From assembly GCA_004020315.1 (NCBI GenBank), contig SAQG01000010.1, forward strand, positions 1-64,000: 64,000 bases of DNA, given 5' to 3'. How positions within the stretch are numbered: position 1 is the first letter of the stretch; the number at the start of each line of letters is the position of its first letter. Shown here one piece after another: positions 35,770-44,506 of this stretch. Origin of the DNA: Mesorhizobium sp. (lineage in GTDB: Bacteria; Pseudomonadota; Alphaproteobacteria; Rhizobiales; Rhizobiaceae). Position numbers and translations under genes: made by a program. The notes beneath the pieces are model-generated. The model saw nothing but the letters and a program-made list of their open reading frames with translations, did not search any database and was not told where the DNA came from.

Positions 35770-36432
35770 ATGTTTTCCCGATACTACGACCGGAGTTTTT
35801 TCCGTGTCATCTCAGGCCGGAGTTTTTTCCGTGTCATCTCAGGCCGGAGTTTTTTCCGTGTCCTCTCAGACCGGAGTTTTCTCCGTGTCCTCTCAATGGC
35901 GATCGCTCTCATGGGCCTTGTCGTCTTTTCAACCTCGCCTTCACGGGCCCAGGAATACACCGCTCAGGAGATCGTCGATTCCGGTCATAAATTCTTCGGT
36001 GCGACGTCGGGCGGGCTCGCAACCGTCGTCGAGAAGATTTTCGCCTCCTACGGCCTGCCCAATGGCTATTTGCTTGGCGAGGAGGGCTCGGGCGCGCTGA
36101 TCGGTGGCCTGACCTATGGCGAAGGCACGCTCTACACCAAGAATGCCGGCGATCACAAAGTGTTCTGGCAGGGTCCGTCGCTCGGCTGGGATTTTGGTGG
36201 CGAGGGCTCGCGGGTGATGATGCTGGTCTATAACCTCGACGATGTGAACAGCCTCTACAATCGTTTCGGCGGCGTTGCCGGCTCCGCCTATCTCGTGGCT
36301 GGCGTCGGTTTCAACGTGATGAAGAACAACAATGTGCTGCTGGTGCCGATCCGTACCGGCGTCGGGGCCCGGCTTGGCGTCAATCTCGGCTATCTCAAGC
36401 TTACCCAGCGCGCCACCTGGAATCCATTCTGA
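35770..36432 (+). CDS. EipA/DUF1134 family envelope protein with repeat-extended N-terminus
   Basis: A 220-residue protein. From about residue 60 it is a clear DUF1134 (EipA) domain: YTAQEIVDSGHKFFGATSGG, GYLLGEEGSGALIGGLTYGE, then SAYLVAGVGFNVMKNNNV. EipA of Brucella is a periplasmic protein needed for envelope integrity. The signal is MAIALMGLVVFSTSPSRAQ at about 43-61. Before it are 42 residues coded mostly by four 27-bp tandem repeats (RSFFRVISG repeated). The ATG at 35770 has GGAAG upstream, while the ATG at 35896, directly before the signal, has none, so the repeat is probably translated. Confidence 0.85.
   Translation: MFSRYYDRSFFRVISGRSFFRVISGRSFFRVLSDRSFLRVLSMAIALMGLVVFSTSPSRAQEYTAQEIVDSGHKFFGATSGGLATVVEKIFASYGLPNGYLLGEEGSGALIGGLTYGEGTLYTKNAGDHKVFWQGPSLGWDFGGEGSRVMMLVYNLDDVNSLYNRFGGVAGSAYLVAGVGFNVMKNNNVLLVPIRTGVGARLGVNLGYLKLTQRATWNPF
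35791..35897 (+). repeat. Four 27-bp tandem repeats inside the EipA-like gene
   Basis: The unit is CGGAGTTTTTTCCGTGTCAT plus CTCAGGC. Units lie at 35791-35817, 35818-35844, 35845-35871 and 35872-35897. The first two are identical; the others have a few changes, and the last merges into the signal-peptide ATG. 27 is a multiple of 3, so each copy adds nine residues, FRVISGRSF-like. Confidence 0.9.
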
Positions 36433-36580
36433 GCAAGCGGTTGCCTCGTCACCTCGATTGGTTCCAAGATCGACGATCTGAACATTGCTGCGGCAGACCC
36501 TTGCCGCGGCACTGGAATTCCGTCATGCGAACGTGGCACAGTCCCTTACGGTTGTTTGCCGTCCATAATGGATAGTCACC

Positions 36581-37744
36581 TTGGTTCAGTCGGTCCTGTT
36601 CTTTGTCCTCGGCTTTCTCTGCGCCGGCTTTCTGGGGCTGATGATTGCCCCGGCCATCTGGCGACGGGCCGTGACGCTGACGCGCAAACGCGTCGAGGGC
36701 TCGATGCCGCTGACGCTGGCCGAGATCCAGGCGGAGAAGGATCGCATCCGCGCCGAGTTCGCCATGTCGACGCGCCGGCTCGAGATGAGCGTCAAGTCGT
36801 TGCGCGAGAAATCGGCCGAACAGCTTGTCGAGATCGGCCGTGGCCGCGAGGCACTGAAAGAGCTGGCGCTCGAGCGGAAGGACAAGGAACAGGCCCTTTC
36901 CGAACTCGAGGCCAAGGGCGAAGACCTTCGGCAGCGCAAAGACCAGTTGCAGCTTTTGTCGGATCGGCTTGCTCAAACCGAGCATGCCCTGGAAAAGCGT
37001 GTGCTCGAGCTGAAAAAGCTGGAGCACATGTATGACGACGCCAGCTTTTCTTCCAGCAGCCGTCAGATCGAACTTGTGGCGCGCGAATCCGAACTGCAAA
37101 AGCTGGCCGACGACATTTCAGTGCTGCGCGGCCAGCGCAAGGAGGCGGACAGGCGACAACAGGAGATCGCGGCCGAGAGCAAGGCTGCGCGAGACGCGTT
37201 GAAGGCCGAGAAGAAAAGGACCGGCGAACTGGACAAGAAGATCGAGCGCCTGCTCGCCACGCTTGCCGATCGCGAGGACAAGCTTGAACGCCGCGAAAAG
37301 GAAATCGCGCGGCTTCGCGAAAAGCTGAAAAGCGAAAGCGTGGAAAACGCGTCGGCGGTGCCTCTCGTCGGAGCGCGAGGCAGTCAGGCCGATGTGGCCG
37401 TCAAGGGCGATATCGAAAAAACTATCGCGAAGCTCGATAGCGACCGGGAGCAGTTGGAGGCGAGATTGACGGCACTGGCCCGCGAGAACAAGAGGCTGAA
37501 AGCGGATCTTGCCGCCTACGAGGCATCCAAATCCGAAGACGGCAACGATTCACGCCGCGCCAGCGCTGCGTTGCGCGAGCAGATGAGCGACTTGGCGGCG
37601 CAGGTCGTCGCCCTGACGGCGAAGCTCGACGGGCCGGAGTCGCCGATCGCCAAAATGCTTGCGGCGCCCAAGCAGCCGGGAAGCGGCGAACGCAGCCTTG
37701 CCGATCGCGTGCGGGAACTGCAGAAGGCCGAATCGACGCATTGA
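36581..37744 (+). CDS. Membrane-anchored coiled-coil protein
   Basis: A 387-residue protein with one N-terminal helix (VQSVLFFVLGFLCAGFLGLM) and then an almost continuous coiled coil from about 45 to 330 (for example ALKELALERKDKEQALSELE and LERREKEIARLREKLKSES). The C-terminal 40 residues are flexible. No ATG precedes the helix in frame and a TAA stands 15 bases upstream, so a TTG at 36581 is the only way to include the anchor. Proteins of this plan are common in rhizobia without assigned role; a part in envelope or division-site structure is a guess. Confidence 0.75.
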   Translation: MVQSVLFFVLGFLCAGFLGLMIAPAIWRRAVTLTRKRVEGSMPLTLAEIQAEKDRIRAEFAMSTRRLEMSVKSLREKSAEQLVEIGRGREALKELALERKDKEQALSELEAKGEDLRQRKDQLQLLSDRLAQTEHALEKRVLELKKLEHMYDDASFSSSSRQIELVARESELQKLADDISVLRGQRKEADRRQQEIAAESKAARDALKAEKKRTGELDKKIERLLATLADREDKLERREKEIARLREKLKSESVENASAVPLVGARGSQADVAVKGDIEKTIAKLDSDREQLEARLTALARENKRLKADLAAYEASKSEDGNDSRRASAALREQMSDLAAQVVALTAKLDGPESPIAKMLAAPKQPGSGERSLADRVRELQKAESTH

Positions 37745-37773
37745 GCCCAGGCAGAGATGCTGACGTCTGCGGC

Positions 37774-38577
37774 TCAGGTTCTGCTTGCCGAAAAATGATG
37801 CAATGCGATAGCTGACGCGGCGGCGACATTCAGGCTGTCGAAGCCCTCTGTCATATCGATCCGCACGGTTCGCAGGCGGGCGAGCAGGCTCTCGGGCAGG
37901 CCTTCGCCTTCGGTGCCGAGATAGAGCGCCAGCCGTTCAGTCCTTTTCGCATCGCGGATGTCGGTTTGCCCGCGCGGCGACAACGCGAATTGGCCGAAGC
38001 CCAGCCGGTCGAGCGCCGCGGTGAACCCGACGGTCTCCGTGAAAGAGGCAAAAGGAATTTTCAGCGCGGCGCCGACCGAAACGCGGATCGCCTTGCGGTA
38101 CAGCGGATCGCAGCAGGTCGCGTCCAGAAACACGGCATCGGCGCCGAAGGCGGCGGCGTTGCGAAAGATCGAGCCCATATTGTCATGGTTGGCGATGCCG
38201 ACCAGCACGACGATCAACGCGCGGGCGGGCAGTGTATCCAGCAAGGCCTCTGCAGGCTGTGCCGCGCCCTTGCGGCCGATCGCCAATATGCCGCGGTGCA
38301 TGTGAAAGCCGGCAATCCTGTCCATGACCTCGCTGGCCGCCACGTAGACCGGAAGGTCCGCGGGCGCCTTGCGCAGGGTTCCGTCGAGGCCTGCCAGCCG
38401 GTTTTCGAGTACCAGCACCGATTCGGCCGTAAAGCGTTTGGCCGCGAGCAGCATTTCGAGCACCACCTTGCCTTCGGCAACGAAACGGCCCTGCCGGCCG
38501 GCAAGATCGCGCTCGCGGATGTCGAGATAGGCGGCGACGCGCAGGTCTTGCGGATCGTCGATACGAATGGGGCGCAT
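37774..38577 (-). CDS. TrmH/SpoU-family RNA 2'-O-methyltransferase
   Basis: A 267-residue SPOUT methyltransferase. It has an N-terminal substrate-binding domain (GRFVAEGKVVLEMLLAAKRF) and the knot-forming motifs NHDNMGSIFRNAAAFGADAV, LYLGTEGEGLPESLL and DSLNVAAASAIALHHF. It methylates a ribose in tRNA or rRNA using SAM; the exact target is not readable. The ATG at 38577 is chosen because it gives the normal N-terminus; the 24 residues encoded upstream have no family character. Confidence 0.9.
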   Translation of the reverse strand: MRPIRIDDPQDLRVAAYLDIRERDLAGRQGRFVAEGKVVLEMLLAAKRFTAESVLVLENRLAGLDGTLRKAPADLPVYVAASEVMDRIAGFHMHRGILAIGRKGAAQPAEALLDTLPARALIVVLVGIANHDNMGSIFRNAAAFGADAVFLDATCCDPLYRKAIRVSVGAALKIPFASFTETVGFTAALDRLGFGQFALSPRGQTDIRDAKRTERLALYLGTEGEGLPESLLARLRTVRIDMTEGFDSLNVAAASAIALHHFSASRT

Positions 38578-38655
38578 GCTTGCCTCAGCTGACTGGCATC
38601 GGCCCGAAAATCGTGGTGGGTTTTCCGACAGCACGACGCGTGGATCCAAAGTGTC

Positions 38656-38695
38656 AGAGCGTACTTGCTGCGTCCAAGCGGCCGCAAGTCGCTCT
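38656..38695. repeat. Dispersed palindromic repeat, copy B
   Basis: AGAGCGTACTTGCTGCGTCC then AAGCGGCCGCAAGTCGCTCT: nearly palindromic over 40 bases and clearly related to copy A at 28075-28116. It is 79 bases outside the methyltransferase start. Confidence 0.6.
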
Positions 38696-38743
38696 AAGGA
38701 TCGTCAGCGAGGCAAGGGGTGCCCGGGCCAGTTCCTGCATTTA

Positions 38744-38811
38744 TGCATGTTATCCCAAGACCGCTTCGGACGCTCGGTCAAGCCCAAGGGCAGGCTTTTG
38801 GGCGACATGCA
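38744..38811. repeat. Imperfect palindromic intergenic repeat
   Basis: TGCATGT (38744-38750) with following TTATCCCAAGACCGC pairs in part with GCTTTTGGGCGACATGCA ending at 38811. Sequences of the plan TGCATG-CCCAA-TTGGGCGACATGCA are very common between rhizobial genes, so this is likely one member of a dispersed family. I cannot count copies here. Confidence 0.5.
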
Positions 38812-38819
38812 CTGGCCGG

Positions 38820-39158
38820 TCAAGTCCCGGAGCGACGCGGGCGGTATGCCGTTTGCGATAGCTCCCCCTCGCCGAAAATCCCGTCCAGCGTGTTGAGAAG
38901 TTCGCGCACGGCATCGGATTTACAGGAATAGTAGATCATCTGCCGGTCGCGCCGGGTCTCGACGAGATCGAGCGCCCGCAGTTTGGCTAGATGCTGTGAT
39001 AGGGCGGATTGGCTGAGCAGAACCTTCTCGGCGATAGCGCCGACCGACATTTCACCGTCGGCCAGGTAGTTCATGATCAACAGTCGTTTCTCGTTGCCCA
39101 TCAGCGTCAGAAACGCAGCCGCTGATTCGGCATTGGCGATTAGCTTTTTCGAGACCAT
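38820..39158 (-). CDS. ArsR-family regulator, NolR-like
   Basis: A 112-residue winged-helix regulator. The HTH is VGAIAEKVLLSQSALSQHLA and the wing ETRRDRQMIYYSCKSDAV. The order and wording (SQSALSQHLAKLRAL, TRRD, IYYS) are close to NolR of Sinorhizobium, which represses nodulation and conjugation genes; metal-binding Cys pairs of classical ArsR are missing. It is monocistronic. The symbiotic role is only an inference from similarity. Confidence 0.85.
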   Translation of the reverse strand: MVSKKLIANAESAAAFLTLMGNEKRLLIMNYLADGEMSVGAIAEKVLLSQSALSQHLAKLRALDLVETRRDRQMIYYSCKSDAVRELLNTLDGIFGEGELSQTAYRPRRSGT

Positions 39159-39332
39159 CGATCCCCCATGCCTTCCTGCTCATCCGGCGCTATGGGGGCA
39201 ATAGCGTCTGATTCCATAGGCTCACTCGCGAATGTGCGCTGGCGATTCAACGCTACCGGGGAAAGCCTAGAACATCTCGCTCAAACCTCAAGACTTGCTT
39301 TCGACCCGACGCGATTAACTGTCGGACTGTGT

Positions 39333-40103
39333 TTAATCCGCCACTCGGCCGGTCTTTGCCATATCGACCAGAATATGCCTGAGCTCGCTCGCCGTCCTCA
39401 ATGGCTCGGGAAAAAACACCCGGCAGACATCGTCGCCCAACGCCAGGTCCATGCCGTCGGCGTCGAAGCCGGTGACGACCCAGCCGTCGCCTGCGGCCTT
39501 GGCGAAATGGCGCGCGTAGACGGCAATTGCGTCGCTATGGTCGGCATTCATGTGGTCGAGGGCGGATTGTTCACCGGCGGCAAGCTCTTCGACGATCGGC
39601 GCGGTCGTGACCAGATCGGCACGTTCGAGCAAGTAGGCCTTGCCAAAGCCGCCGTTGAGACTGGCGCGCTCCGGTTCGAGGCGGAAGATCGAGAAGTCGC
39701 CAAGTCCGGCATAGAGTTTCGCCCTGGGGTTGCGGTTGAGATAGCGCCGTTCGGCGCGGGCGTGCTCATCGGATCCACGCTCAAGCCGTGCTGCCCGACA
39801 GACGAGCGTCAACCGCGGGTGCGCCAGCGGATCGCCCTTGCCGGGCTCGCCAACAAGCAGCGAACAGCGCGGGTCGGCAAGGATCGCGCCGGTATGGGCG
39901 GATAGCATCGATACAAGTATCAGCGGCGTGCCGTCGATCTCGGTGGCGACACCAACCCTGCTGGCCAGCGGCGAACCGGTCCCGGGCTCGATCACCGCCA
40001 GCGCGCCGAAACGGGCGCTGCGGATCAGCGTCTTCGCCAGCCTGATCGCTTCGGCGTCGGTCTCGCGGATCACGTCCTTTTTTCGGTCGTCCAAAATCCA
40101 CAC
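39333..40103 (-). CDS. HugZ-type pyridoxamine 5'-phosphate oxidase-fold protein
   Basis: A 256-residue protein with an N-terminal FMN-binding-like split barrel (ALAVIEPGTGSPLASRVGVA) and a C-terminal DUF2470 domain (ALDHMNADHSDAIAVYARHF). This two-domain plan matches heme-utilisation (HugZ) proteins, with the DUF2470 His motif HMNADH. The GTG at 40103 is the only start that includes the first helix; a ribosome binding site is weak. Its role may be heme or flavin-dependent redox chemistry in the cytoplasm. Confidence 0.82.
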   Translation of the reverse strand: MWILDDRKKDVIRETDAEAIRLAKTLIRSARFGALAVIEPGTGSPLASRVGVATEIDGTPLILVSMLSAHTGAILADPRCSLLVGEPGKGDPLAHPRLTLVCRAARLERGSDEHARAERRYLNRNPRAKLYAGLGDFSIFRLEPERASLNGGFGKAYLLERADLVTTAPIVEELAAGEQSALDHMNADHSDAIAVYARHFAKAAGDGWVVTGFDADGMDLALGDDVCRVFFPEPLRTASELRHILVDMAKTGRVAD

Positions 40104-40132
40104 CGTCTTAAGCTGATTTTATTCTCCGGTTA

Positions 40133-41305
40133 TCAACCTATCACACCGGATTTGACAAGGGCCTCAGTTTCGCTTTCCGAAAGGCCGAAGCGTGCCAGCA
40201 CGGTCGCCGCCTGACAATCGTGATCGGCCGGCATGGCGGCAAGCGTCGGCCGGGAGCGCGAAAAACGCGGCGCTGGGACGGGGCGCTCAAGCACACCCGA
40301 CGTCACAAAGGCGTTGCGAGCGCGATTGTGCGGATGATCCCTGGCTTCCGGCAGCGACAGAACCGGTGCAACGCAAGCATCGGTCGCAGCAAAGAGGCGG
40401 TCCCAGTCGTCCCGTGTCTGTTGCCCGACCCGATCGACAATGGCGGCGCGCATCTCTGGCCATAACGTCCTGTCGTATTGGCCGCGTACAAAACGCTCGT
40501 CGAGCGGCAGCAGTCTTGCGAATTCGGCGAAGAACCGGGGTTCAAGGCAGCCGACGGCGACGTGGCGTGCGTCCGCCGTCTCATAGGTGTCGTAGAAGGG
40601 CGCGCCGGAATCGAGCAGATTCGCGCCGCGCGTATCACTCCAAAGGCCCGCCGCAATCAAGGCGTGCACAGGTGTCGCCAGCATTGAAGCGCCCTCGGTC
40701 ATCGCGGCGTCGATCACCTGGCCTTTGCCGGAGCGCGAACGCTCAAACAGGGCGGCCAGTACGCCGGCAACCAGCATCATGGCGCCGCCGCCATAGTCGG
40801 CGACAAGGTTGAGCGGTGGGACTGGCCGGCTTCCTTGCTGGCCGATGGCGTGCAGCACACCCGAATAGGCGAGGTAGGTGATGTCGTGGCCGGCACGACC
40901 CGATAGCGGTCCGTCCTGGCCGAACCCCGTGATGCGGCCGTAGATCAGCGCCGGATTGCTCACCAATGCCGCATCCGGCCCGAGACCAAGCCGCTCCATG
41001 ACATCAGGGCGAAACCCTTCGACCAGCACGTCGGCCTTTTCGGCAAGGCGCAGCACCAGTTCGGCGCCTTCCTTGCGCTTCAAGTCAATCCGCAGAATAG
41101 AGCGGCCGTGACGGTCGATGTCGTATTCATCCGCTAGCGCCAGAAATGTCCGGCTCGACCCAGCCCGCTCGATGCGCAGCACCTCGGCTCCCATCTCCGA
41201 CAGCAACAAGCCGGCCAGCGGCACCGGTCCAAGCCCGGCCATCTCGATCACCGTCAGACCGGCGAGCGGGCCGGTCTTCGCCTGCGGGGCGACGCCGGCA
41301 CCCAT
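40133..41305 (-). CDS. CaiB/BaiF family CoA transferase (alpha-methylacyl-CoA racemase-like)
   Basis: A 390-residue class III CoA-transferase or 2-methylacyl-CoA racemase. Characteristic segments are LTVIEMAGLGPVPLAGLLLS, the fold motif LVEGFRPDVMERLGLG and GYG-equivalent FGQDGPLSGRAGHDITYLAY, where the His/Asp pair (GHD) matches racemase active sites. It begins 6 bases after the SDR gene upstream, so these form an operon for branched acyl-CoA or fatty acid metabolism. Confidence 0.9.
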   Translation of the reverse strand: MGAGVAPQAKTGPLAGLTVIEMAGLGPVPLAGLLLSEMGAEVLRIERAGSSRTFLALADEYDIDRHGRSILRIDLKRKEGAELVLRLAEKADVLVEGFRPDVMERLGLGPDAALVSNPALIYGRITGFGQDGPLSGRAGHDITYLAYSGVLHAIGQQGSRPVPPLNLVADYGGGAMMLVAGVLAALFERSRSGKGQVIDAAMTEGASMLATPVHALIAAGLWSDTRGANLLDSGAPFYDTYETADARHVAVGCLEPRFFAEFARLLPLDERFVRGQYDRTLWPEMRAAIVDRVGQQTRDDWDRLFAATDACVAPVLSLPEARDHPHNRARNAFVTSGVLERPVPAPRFSRSRPTLAAMPADHDCQAATVLARFGLSESETEALVKSGVIG

Positions 41306-41311
41306 GGTCGG

Positions 41312-42073
41312 CTACTTCGGCGCCATGCGGATGGCGCCATCGAGACGGATGGTCTCGCCGTTGAGCATCTGGTTTTCGATGATGTGCAGCACAAGGGCTG
41401 CATATTCGGAAGGCTCGCCGAGACGGGACGGGAAGGGTACCGCGGCGTCAAGCGAATCCTGCACCTCTTGCGGCATGCCGGCCATCATCGGCGTCTTGAA
41501 GATGCCGGGCGCGATGGTGCAGACGCGAATGCCCGACCGGGCAAGATCGCGCGCCACCGGCAGTGTCATGCCGACGACGCCGCCTTTGGAGGCTGAATAC
41601 GCCGCTTGGCCGATTTGACCGTCATAGGCGGCGACCGATGCCGTGTTGACGATGACGCCGCGCTCGCCGCCCTCCAGCGGCTCAAGCTTCGCGGCCCGGT
41701 CGGCAACGAGGCGGATCATATTGAAGGTGCCGATCAAGTTGACCTCGATCACCTTTCGGTACTGATCGAGCGGGTGCGGACCGTCCTTGCCGATCGTCTT
41801 CATGCCGATGGCGATGCCGGCGCAATTGACCAGGATACGGGGTTCGCCGAACTTTTTTACCACTTCCGCGACTGAAGCAGCACCGCTGTCTGCGCTGCTT
41901 ACGTCGCATTGGATGGCGATGCCGCCGATATCGGCCGCAATCTTCGCCGCACGCTCGATGCCGAGGTCGAGGATGGCAACGCCGGCGCCCTTCGCAGCCA
42001 GTGTACGTGCCGTCGCTTCCCCGAGGCCGGAGCCGCCGCCGGTGACGATCGCAATCTGGCCGTTCGGGTTCAT
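41312..42073 (-). CDS. SDR family 3-hydroxyacyl-CoA dehydrogenase-like oxidoreductase
   Basis: A 253-residue short-chain dehydrogenase: NAD motif [23 protein letters not shown] in [13 protein letters not shown], catalytic Ser and YxxxK in [20 protein letters not shown]. The sequence resembles type-2 3-hydroxyacyl-CoA dehydrogenase (HSD17B10-like), with [25 protein letters not shown] precedes the ATG at 42073. It is coupled to the CaiB-like gene, so the two likely act on the same acyl-CoA. Confidence 0.9.
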   Translation of the reverse strand: MNPNGQIAIVTGGGSGLGEATARTLAAKGAGVAILDLGIERAAKIAADIGGIAIQCDVSSADSGAASVAEVVKKFGEPRILVNCAGIAIGMKTIGKDGPHPLDQYRKVIEVNLIGTFNMIRLVADRAAKLEPLEGGERGVIVNTASVAAYDGQIGQAAYSASKGGVVGMTLPVARDLARSGIRVCTIAPGIFKTPMMAGMPQEVQDSLDAAVPFPSRLGEPSEYAALVLHIIENQMLNGETIRLDGAIRMAPK

Positions 42074-42143
42074 GTCGGCGTCCTCCATCCTGCCGGCCAC
42101 ATGCTACGAAGCCCGACAGGACGGCGCAACAGCATCCGGATGG

Positions 42144-42680
42144 TCACGCCATCGCGGCGACCTGCGCGGCAATTCTTGCCTGATCGGCGTGGCAAACCTC
42201 CCCCACCAGCCGTGCCATCGCTCCCGGCACGATCTCATGCGACAAAAGCCGGTCAGGATCGACCGGACGCGGCATGGAGATTTGCCCACGCGGGATTCTC
42301 TTGAAGCCGAGCGGGCCGTAATAGGGCTCGTCGCCGACAAGTATCACCGCCGGCATGCCGGCCTTGGCGGCGGCCTCCAGCGCGATCGCCACCAGCCGGC
42401 GGCCGATGCCGAGATTCTTGAAGGCCGGCCGCACGGCAAGCGGTCCGAGCATCAGCGCGCGGCCGGCGCCGGCCGCGATGCGCGTCATGCGCACCGAGGC
42501 GACAACGATATCGCCATCGACGGCCACAAACGACAGAGCGCGTTCATGCGGGCCGCCCTCGCGGATCTTGTAAGCGCCCAGCACGAAACGACCCGGCCCG
42601 AAGGCTTCGTCGTTGATGGCTTCGATTTCGGGGTCATGCGCCGGAGTTTCCGGCAGGTATTTCACGTCGGCAAGGCTCAT
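42144..42680 (-). CDS. GNAT family N-acetyltransferase
   Basis: A 178-residue acetyl-CoA-dependent transferase with the GNAT core MLGPLAVRPAFKNLGIGRRL (motif A, about 85-105) and the C-terminal DEPYYGPLGFKRIPRG. This subtype (YhbS-like) commonly has a long C-terminal arm. The substrate is unknown. It is monocistronic. Confidence 0.88.
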   Translation of the reverse strand: MSLADVKYLPETPAHDPEIEAINDEAFGPGRFVLGAYKIREGGPHERALSFVAVDGDIVVASVRMTRIAAGAGRALMLGPLAVRPAFKNLGIGRRLVAIALEAAAKAGMPAVILVGDEPYYGPLGFKRIPRGQISMPRPVDPDRLLSHEIVPGAMARLVGEVCHADQARIAAQVAAMA

Positions 42681-42961
42681 GGTCTTTGCGTTCCGGTAGA
42701 CGGGGAAAGGTTTGCTGCAAACGGCAGCGTTCGCCAGTCAGCGCTTCATCAAGCGCGGCGCCCTTTCGTCGTCGGTCGAACCGGATCAAAGCAAAGTCAA
42801 ACATGCGGATTTTCCGCTAGCACCAATCTTCAGCCACTGCAATCGCCCGTTTTCATGCCGCTCTTCGGTTGCTGCCCTGCGATTGACGAACTGTTCAACG
42901 CCTGGCGATTTCCGCCTCGTCGATTTGTGCCTACATCCCTACCAAGACGAAAGGACATCGC

Positions 42962-43951
42962 ATGGGATTTCTGGTCGACGGCAAATGGCAGGACAGTGAG
43001 TACGACACCAAGGAGAGCGACGGCGAATTCGTGCGGGCGCAATCGCAATGGCGCGACTGGGTAACGGTTGACGGTGCGCCGGCCGAAGGCCGCAAGCGCG
43101 GCTTCAAGGCCGAACCGGGCCGCTACCATCTCTATGTCTCGTTTGCCTGTCCCTGGGCGCACCGGACGCTGATCTTTCGGGCACTGAAGAAACTCGAGGA
43201 CGTGATTTCCGTCTCGGTCGTCCATCATTTCATGGGCGCCAATGGCTGGACCTTCCTGGCCGAAGACGGCGCCACCGGCGACACGCTCTACGGCCTCGAT
43301 TTCCTGCATCAGATCTACACCAAGGCCGATCCCGCCTATTCCGGCCGCGTGACGGTGCCGGTTCTGTGGGACAGGCGAGAACAGACGATCGTCTCCAACG
43401 AGTCCTCCGAGATCATCCGGATGCTCAACTCAGTCTTCGACGAATGGGGCGATGCCAGCCTGGATTTCTATCCGAAAGCACTGCGCGGCGAAATCGAGGC
43501 GGTCAATTCGCTGGTCTATCCCTCAGTCAACAATGGCGTCTATCGCGCCGGCTTCGCCACCACGCAAGCGGCCTATGAGAAAGCGTTTGGCGAACTGTTC
43601 TCGGCGCTCGACCAACTCGAGGATCGCCTGTCTCGCCAGCGTTATCTCGTCGGTGACCGCATCACCGAGGCCGATTGGCGGCTGTTCACCACGCTGGCCC
43701 GCTTCGACCCGGTCTATGTAGGCCATTTCAAGTGCAACCTGCGTCGCATCGCCGACTATCCGAACCTGTCGAACTATCTGCGCGACCTCTATCAAGTCCC
43801 GGGCGTCGCCGGCACGGTGAACCTACACCACATCAAGGCGCACTATTACGGCAGCCACGAAACGATCAACCCGACGCGTATCGTGCCGATCGGGCCGGAA
43901 CTGGACTACGCGGCGCCGCATGATCGGGCGCGATTCAGGAAGGCAGCGTGA
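42962..43951 (+). CDS. yqjG: Glutathionyl-hydroquinone reductase (GST Xi class)
   Basis: A 329-residue enzyme that reduces glutathionyl-hydroquinones with glutathione. The catalytic Cys63 is in VSFACPWAHRTLIFRALKK, the CPWA motif of the class. The long N-terminal part (about 50 residues before the GST fold) and NESSEIIRMLNSVFDEWG match the YqjG/PcpF group. The ATG at 42962 follows a 281-base gap in which I see no gene. It is convergent with the Nudix gene, ending 1 base before it. Confidence 0.93.
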   Translation: MGFLVDGKWQDSEYDTKESDGEFVRAQSQWRDWVTVDGAPAEGRKRGFKAEPGRYHLYVSFACPWAHRTLIFRALKKLEDVISVSVVHHFMGANGWTFLAEDGATGDTLYGLDFLHQIYTKADPAYSGRVTVPVLWDRREQTIVSNESSEIIRMLNSVFDEWGDASLDFYPKALRGEIEAVNSLVYPSVNNGVYRAGFATTQAAYEKAFGELFSALDQLEDRLSRQRYLVGDRITEADWRLFTTLARFDPVYVGHFKCNLRRIADYPNLSNYLRDLYQVPGVAGTVNLHHIKAHYYGSHETINPTRIVPIGPELDYAAPHDRARFRKAA

Positions 43952-43952
43952 T

Positions 43953-44453
43953 TTACCAGTAGGGCGATGCCGCCGCGCCGCCAAAAATCTCGGCAATCCG
44001 CCGCAACGTGGCCGGCGTCGTTCCTTCCGGGAGGCGGTCGAGCGGAAAAAAACCGGCTGCGGCGATCTCGCGGTCCGGCACCTTCGGCGCCGTCTGATTG
44101 AACTGCTCGACCAAATAGAGGCCGACATGGTCGCGGCGGCTGGCCCGACGGTTGAAATGCATCGATTTCAGCACCGGCGGTGCGGTCAATGCAATATTGC
44201 CCTCCTCGGAGAGCTCGCGCGCCAGCGCCTCGATCATGGTCTCGCCCAGCTCGACGCCACCGCCCGGAAGCTGCCAGCCCGGTACATAGGTGTGGCGGAT
44301 GAGGAAGACGGAATTGGACGTGCGGTCGTGAATCAAGCCGCGCACCCCGAGCGTCATCGGCCGCCGCAGCACGAAATACAGATGAAAAAGTCTTGCCCTG
44401 AGACCCGGCCAGCCGGCCTGGCGGAAAGCTTGCTCCGGATCGGGCCGCGTCAT
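43953..44453 (-). CDS. Nudix hydrolase
   Basis: A 166-residue Nudix protein. The box is GGGVELGETMIEALARELSE then EGNI, matching GX5EX7REUXEEXGU except that the last Gly is Asn. Before it is VFLIRHTYVPGWQLPGGG, the typical strand. It probably hydrolyses a nucleoside-diphosphate derivative. It ends 1 base from the convergent reductase gene. Confidence 0.88.
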   Translation of the reverse strand: MTRPDPEQAFRQAGWPGLRARLFHLYFVLRRPMTLGVRGLIHDRTSNSVFLIRHTYVPGWQLPGGGVELGETMIEALARELSEEGNIALTAPPVLKSMHFNRRASRRDHVGLYLVEQFNQTAPKVPDREIAAAGFFPLDRLPEGTTPATLRRIAEIFGGAAASPYW

Positions 44454-44506
44454 CGCCCACGAAACCGTGGGTGGAAAGCAGCGCGCGCGTCGCTTATGAA
44501 GGAAGG

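Noticed and set aside
35791..35897. CRISPR array
   Set aside because: The 27-bp repeats are directly adjacent without spacers and are part of a coding frame.
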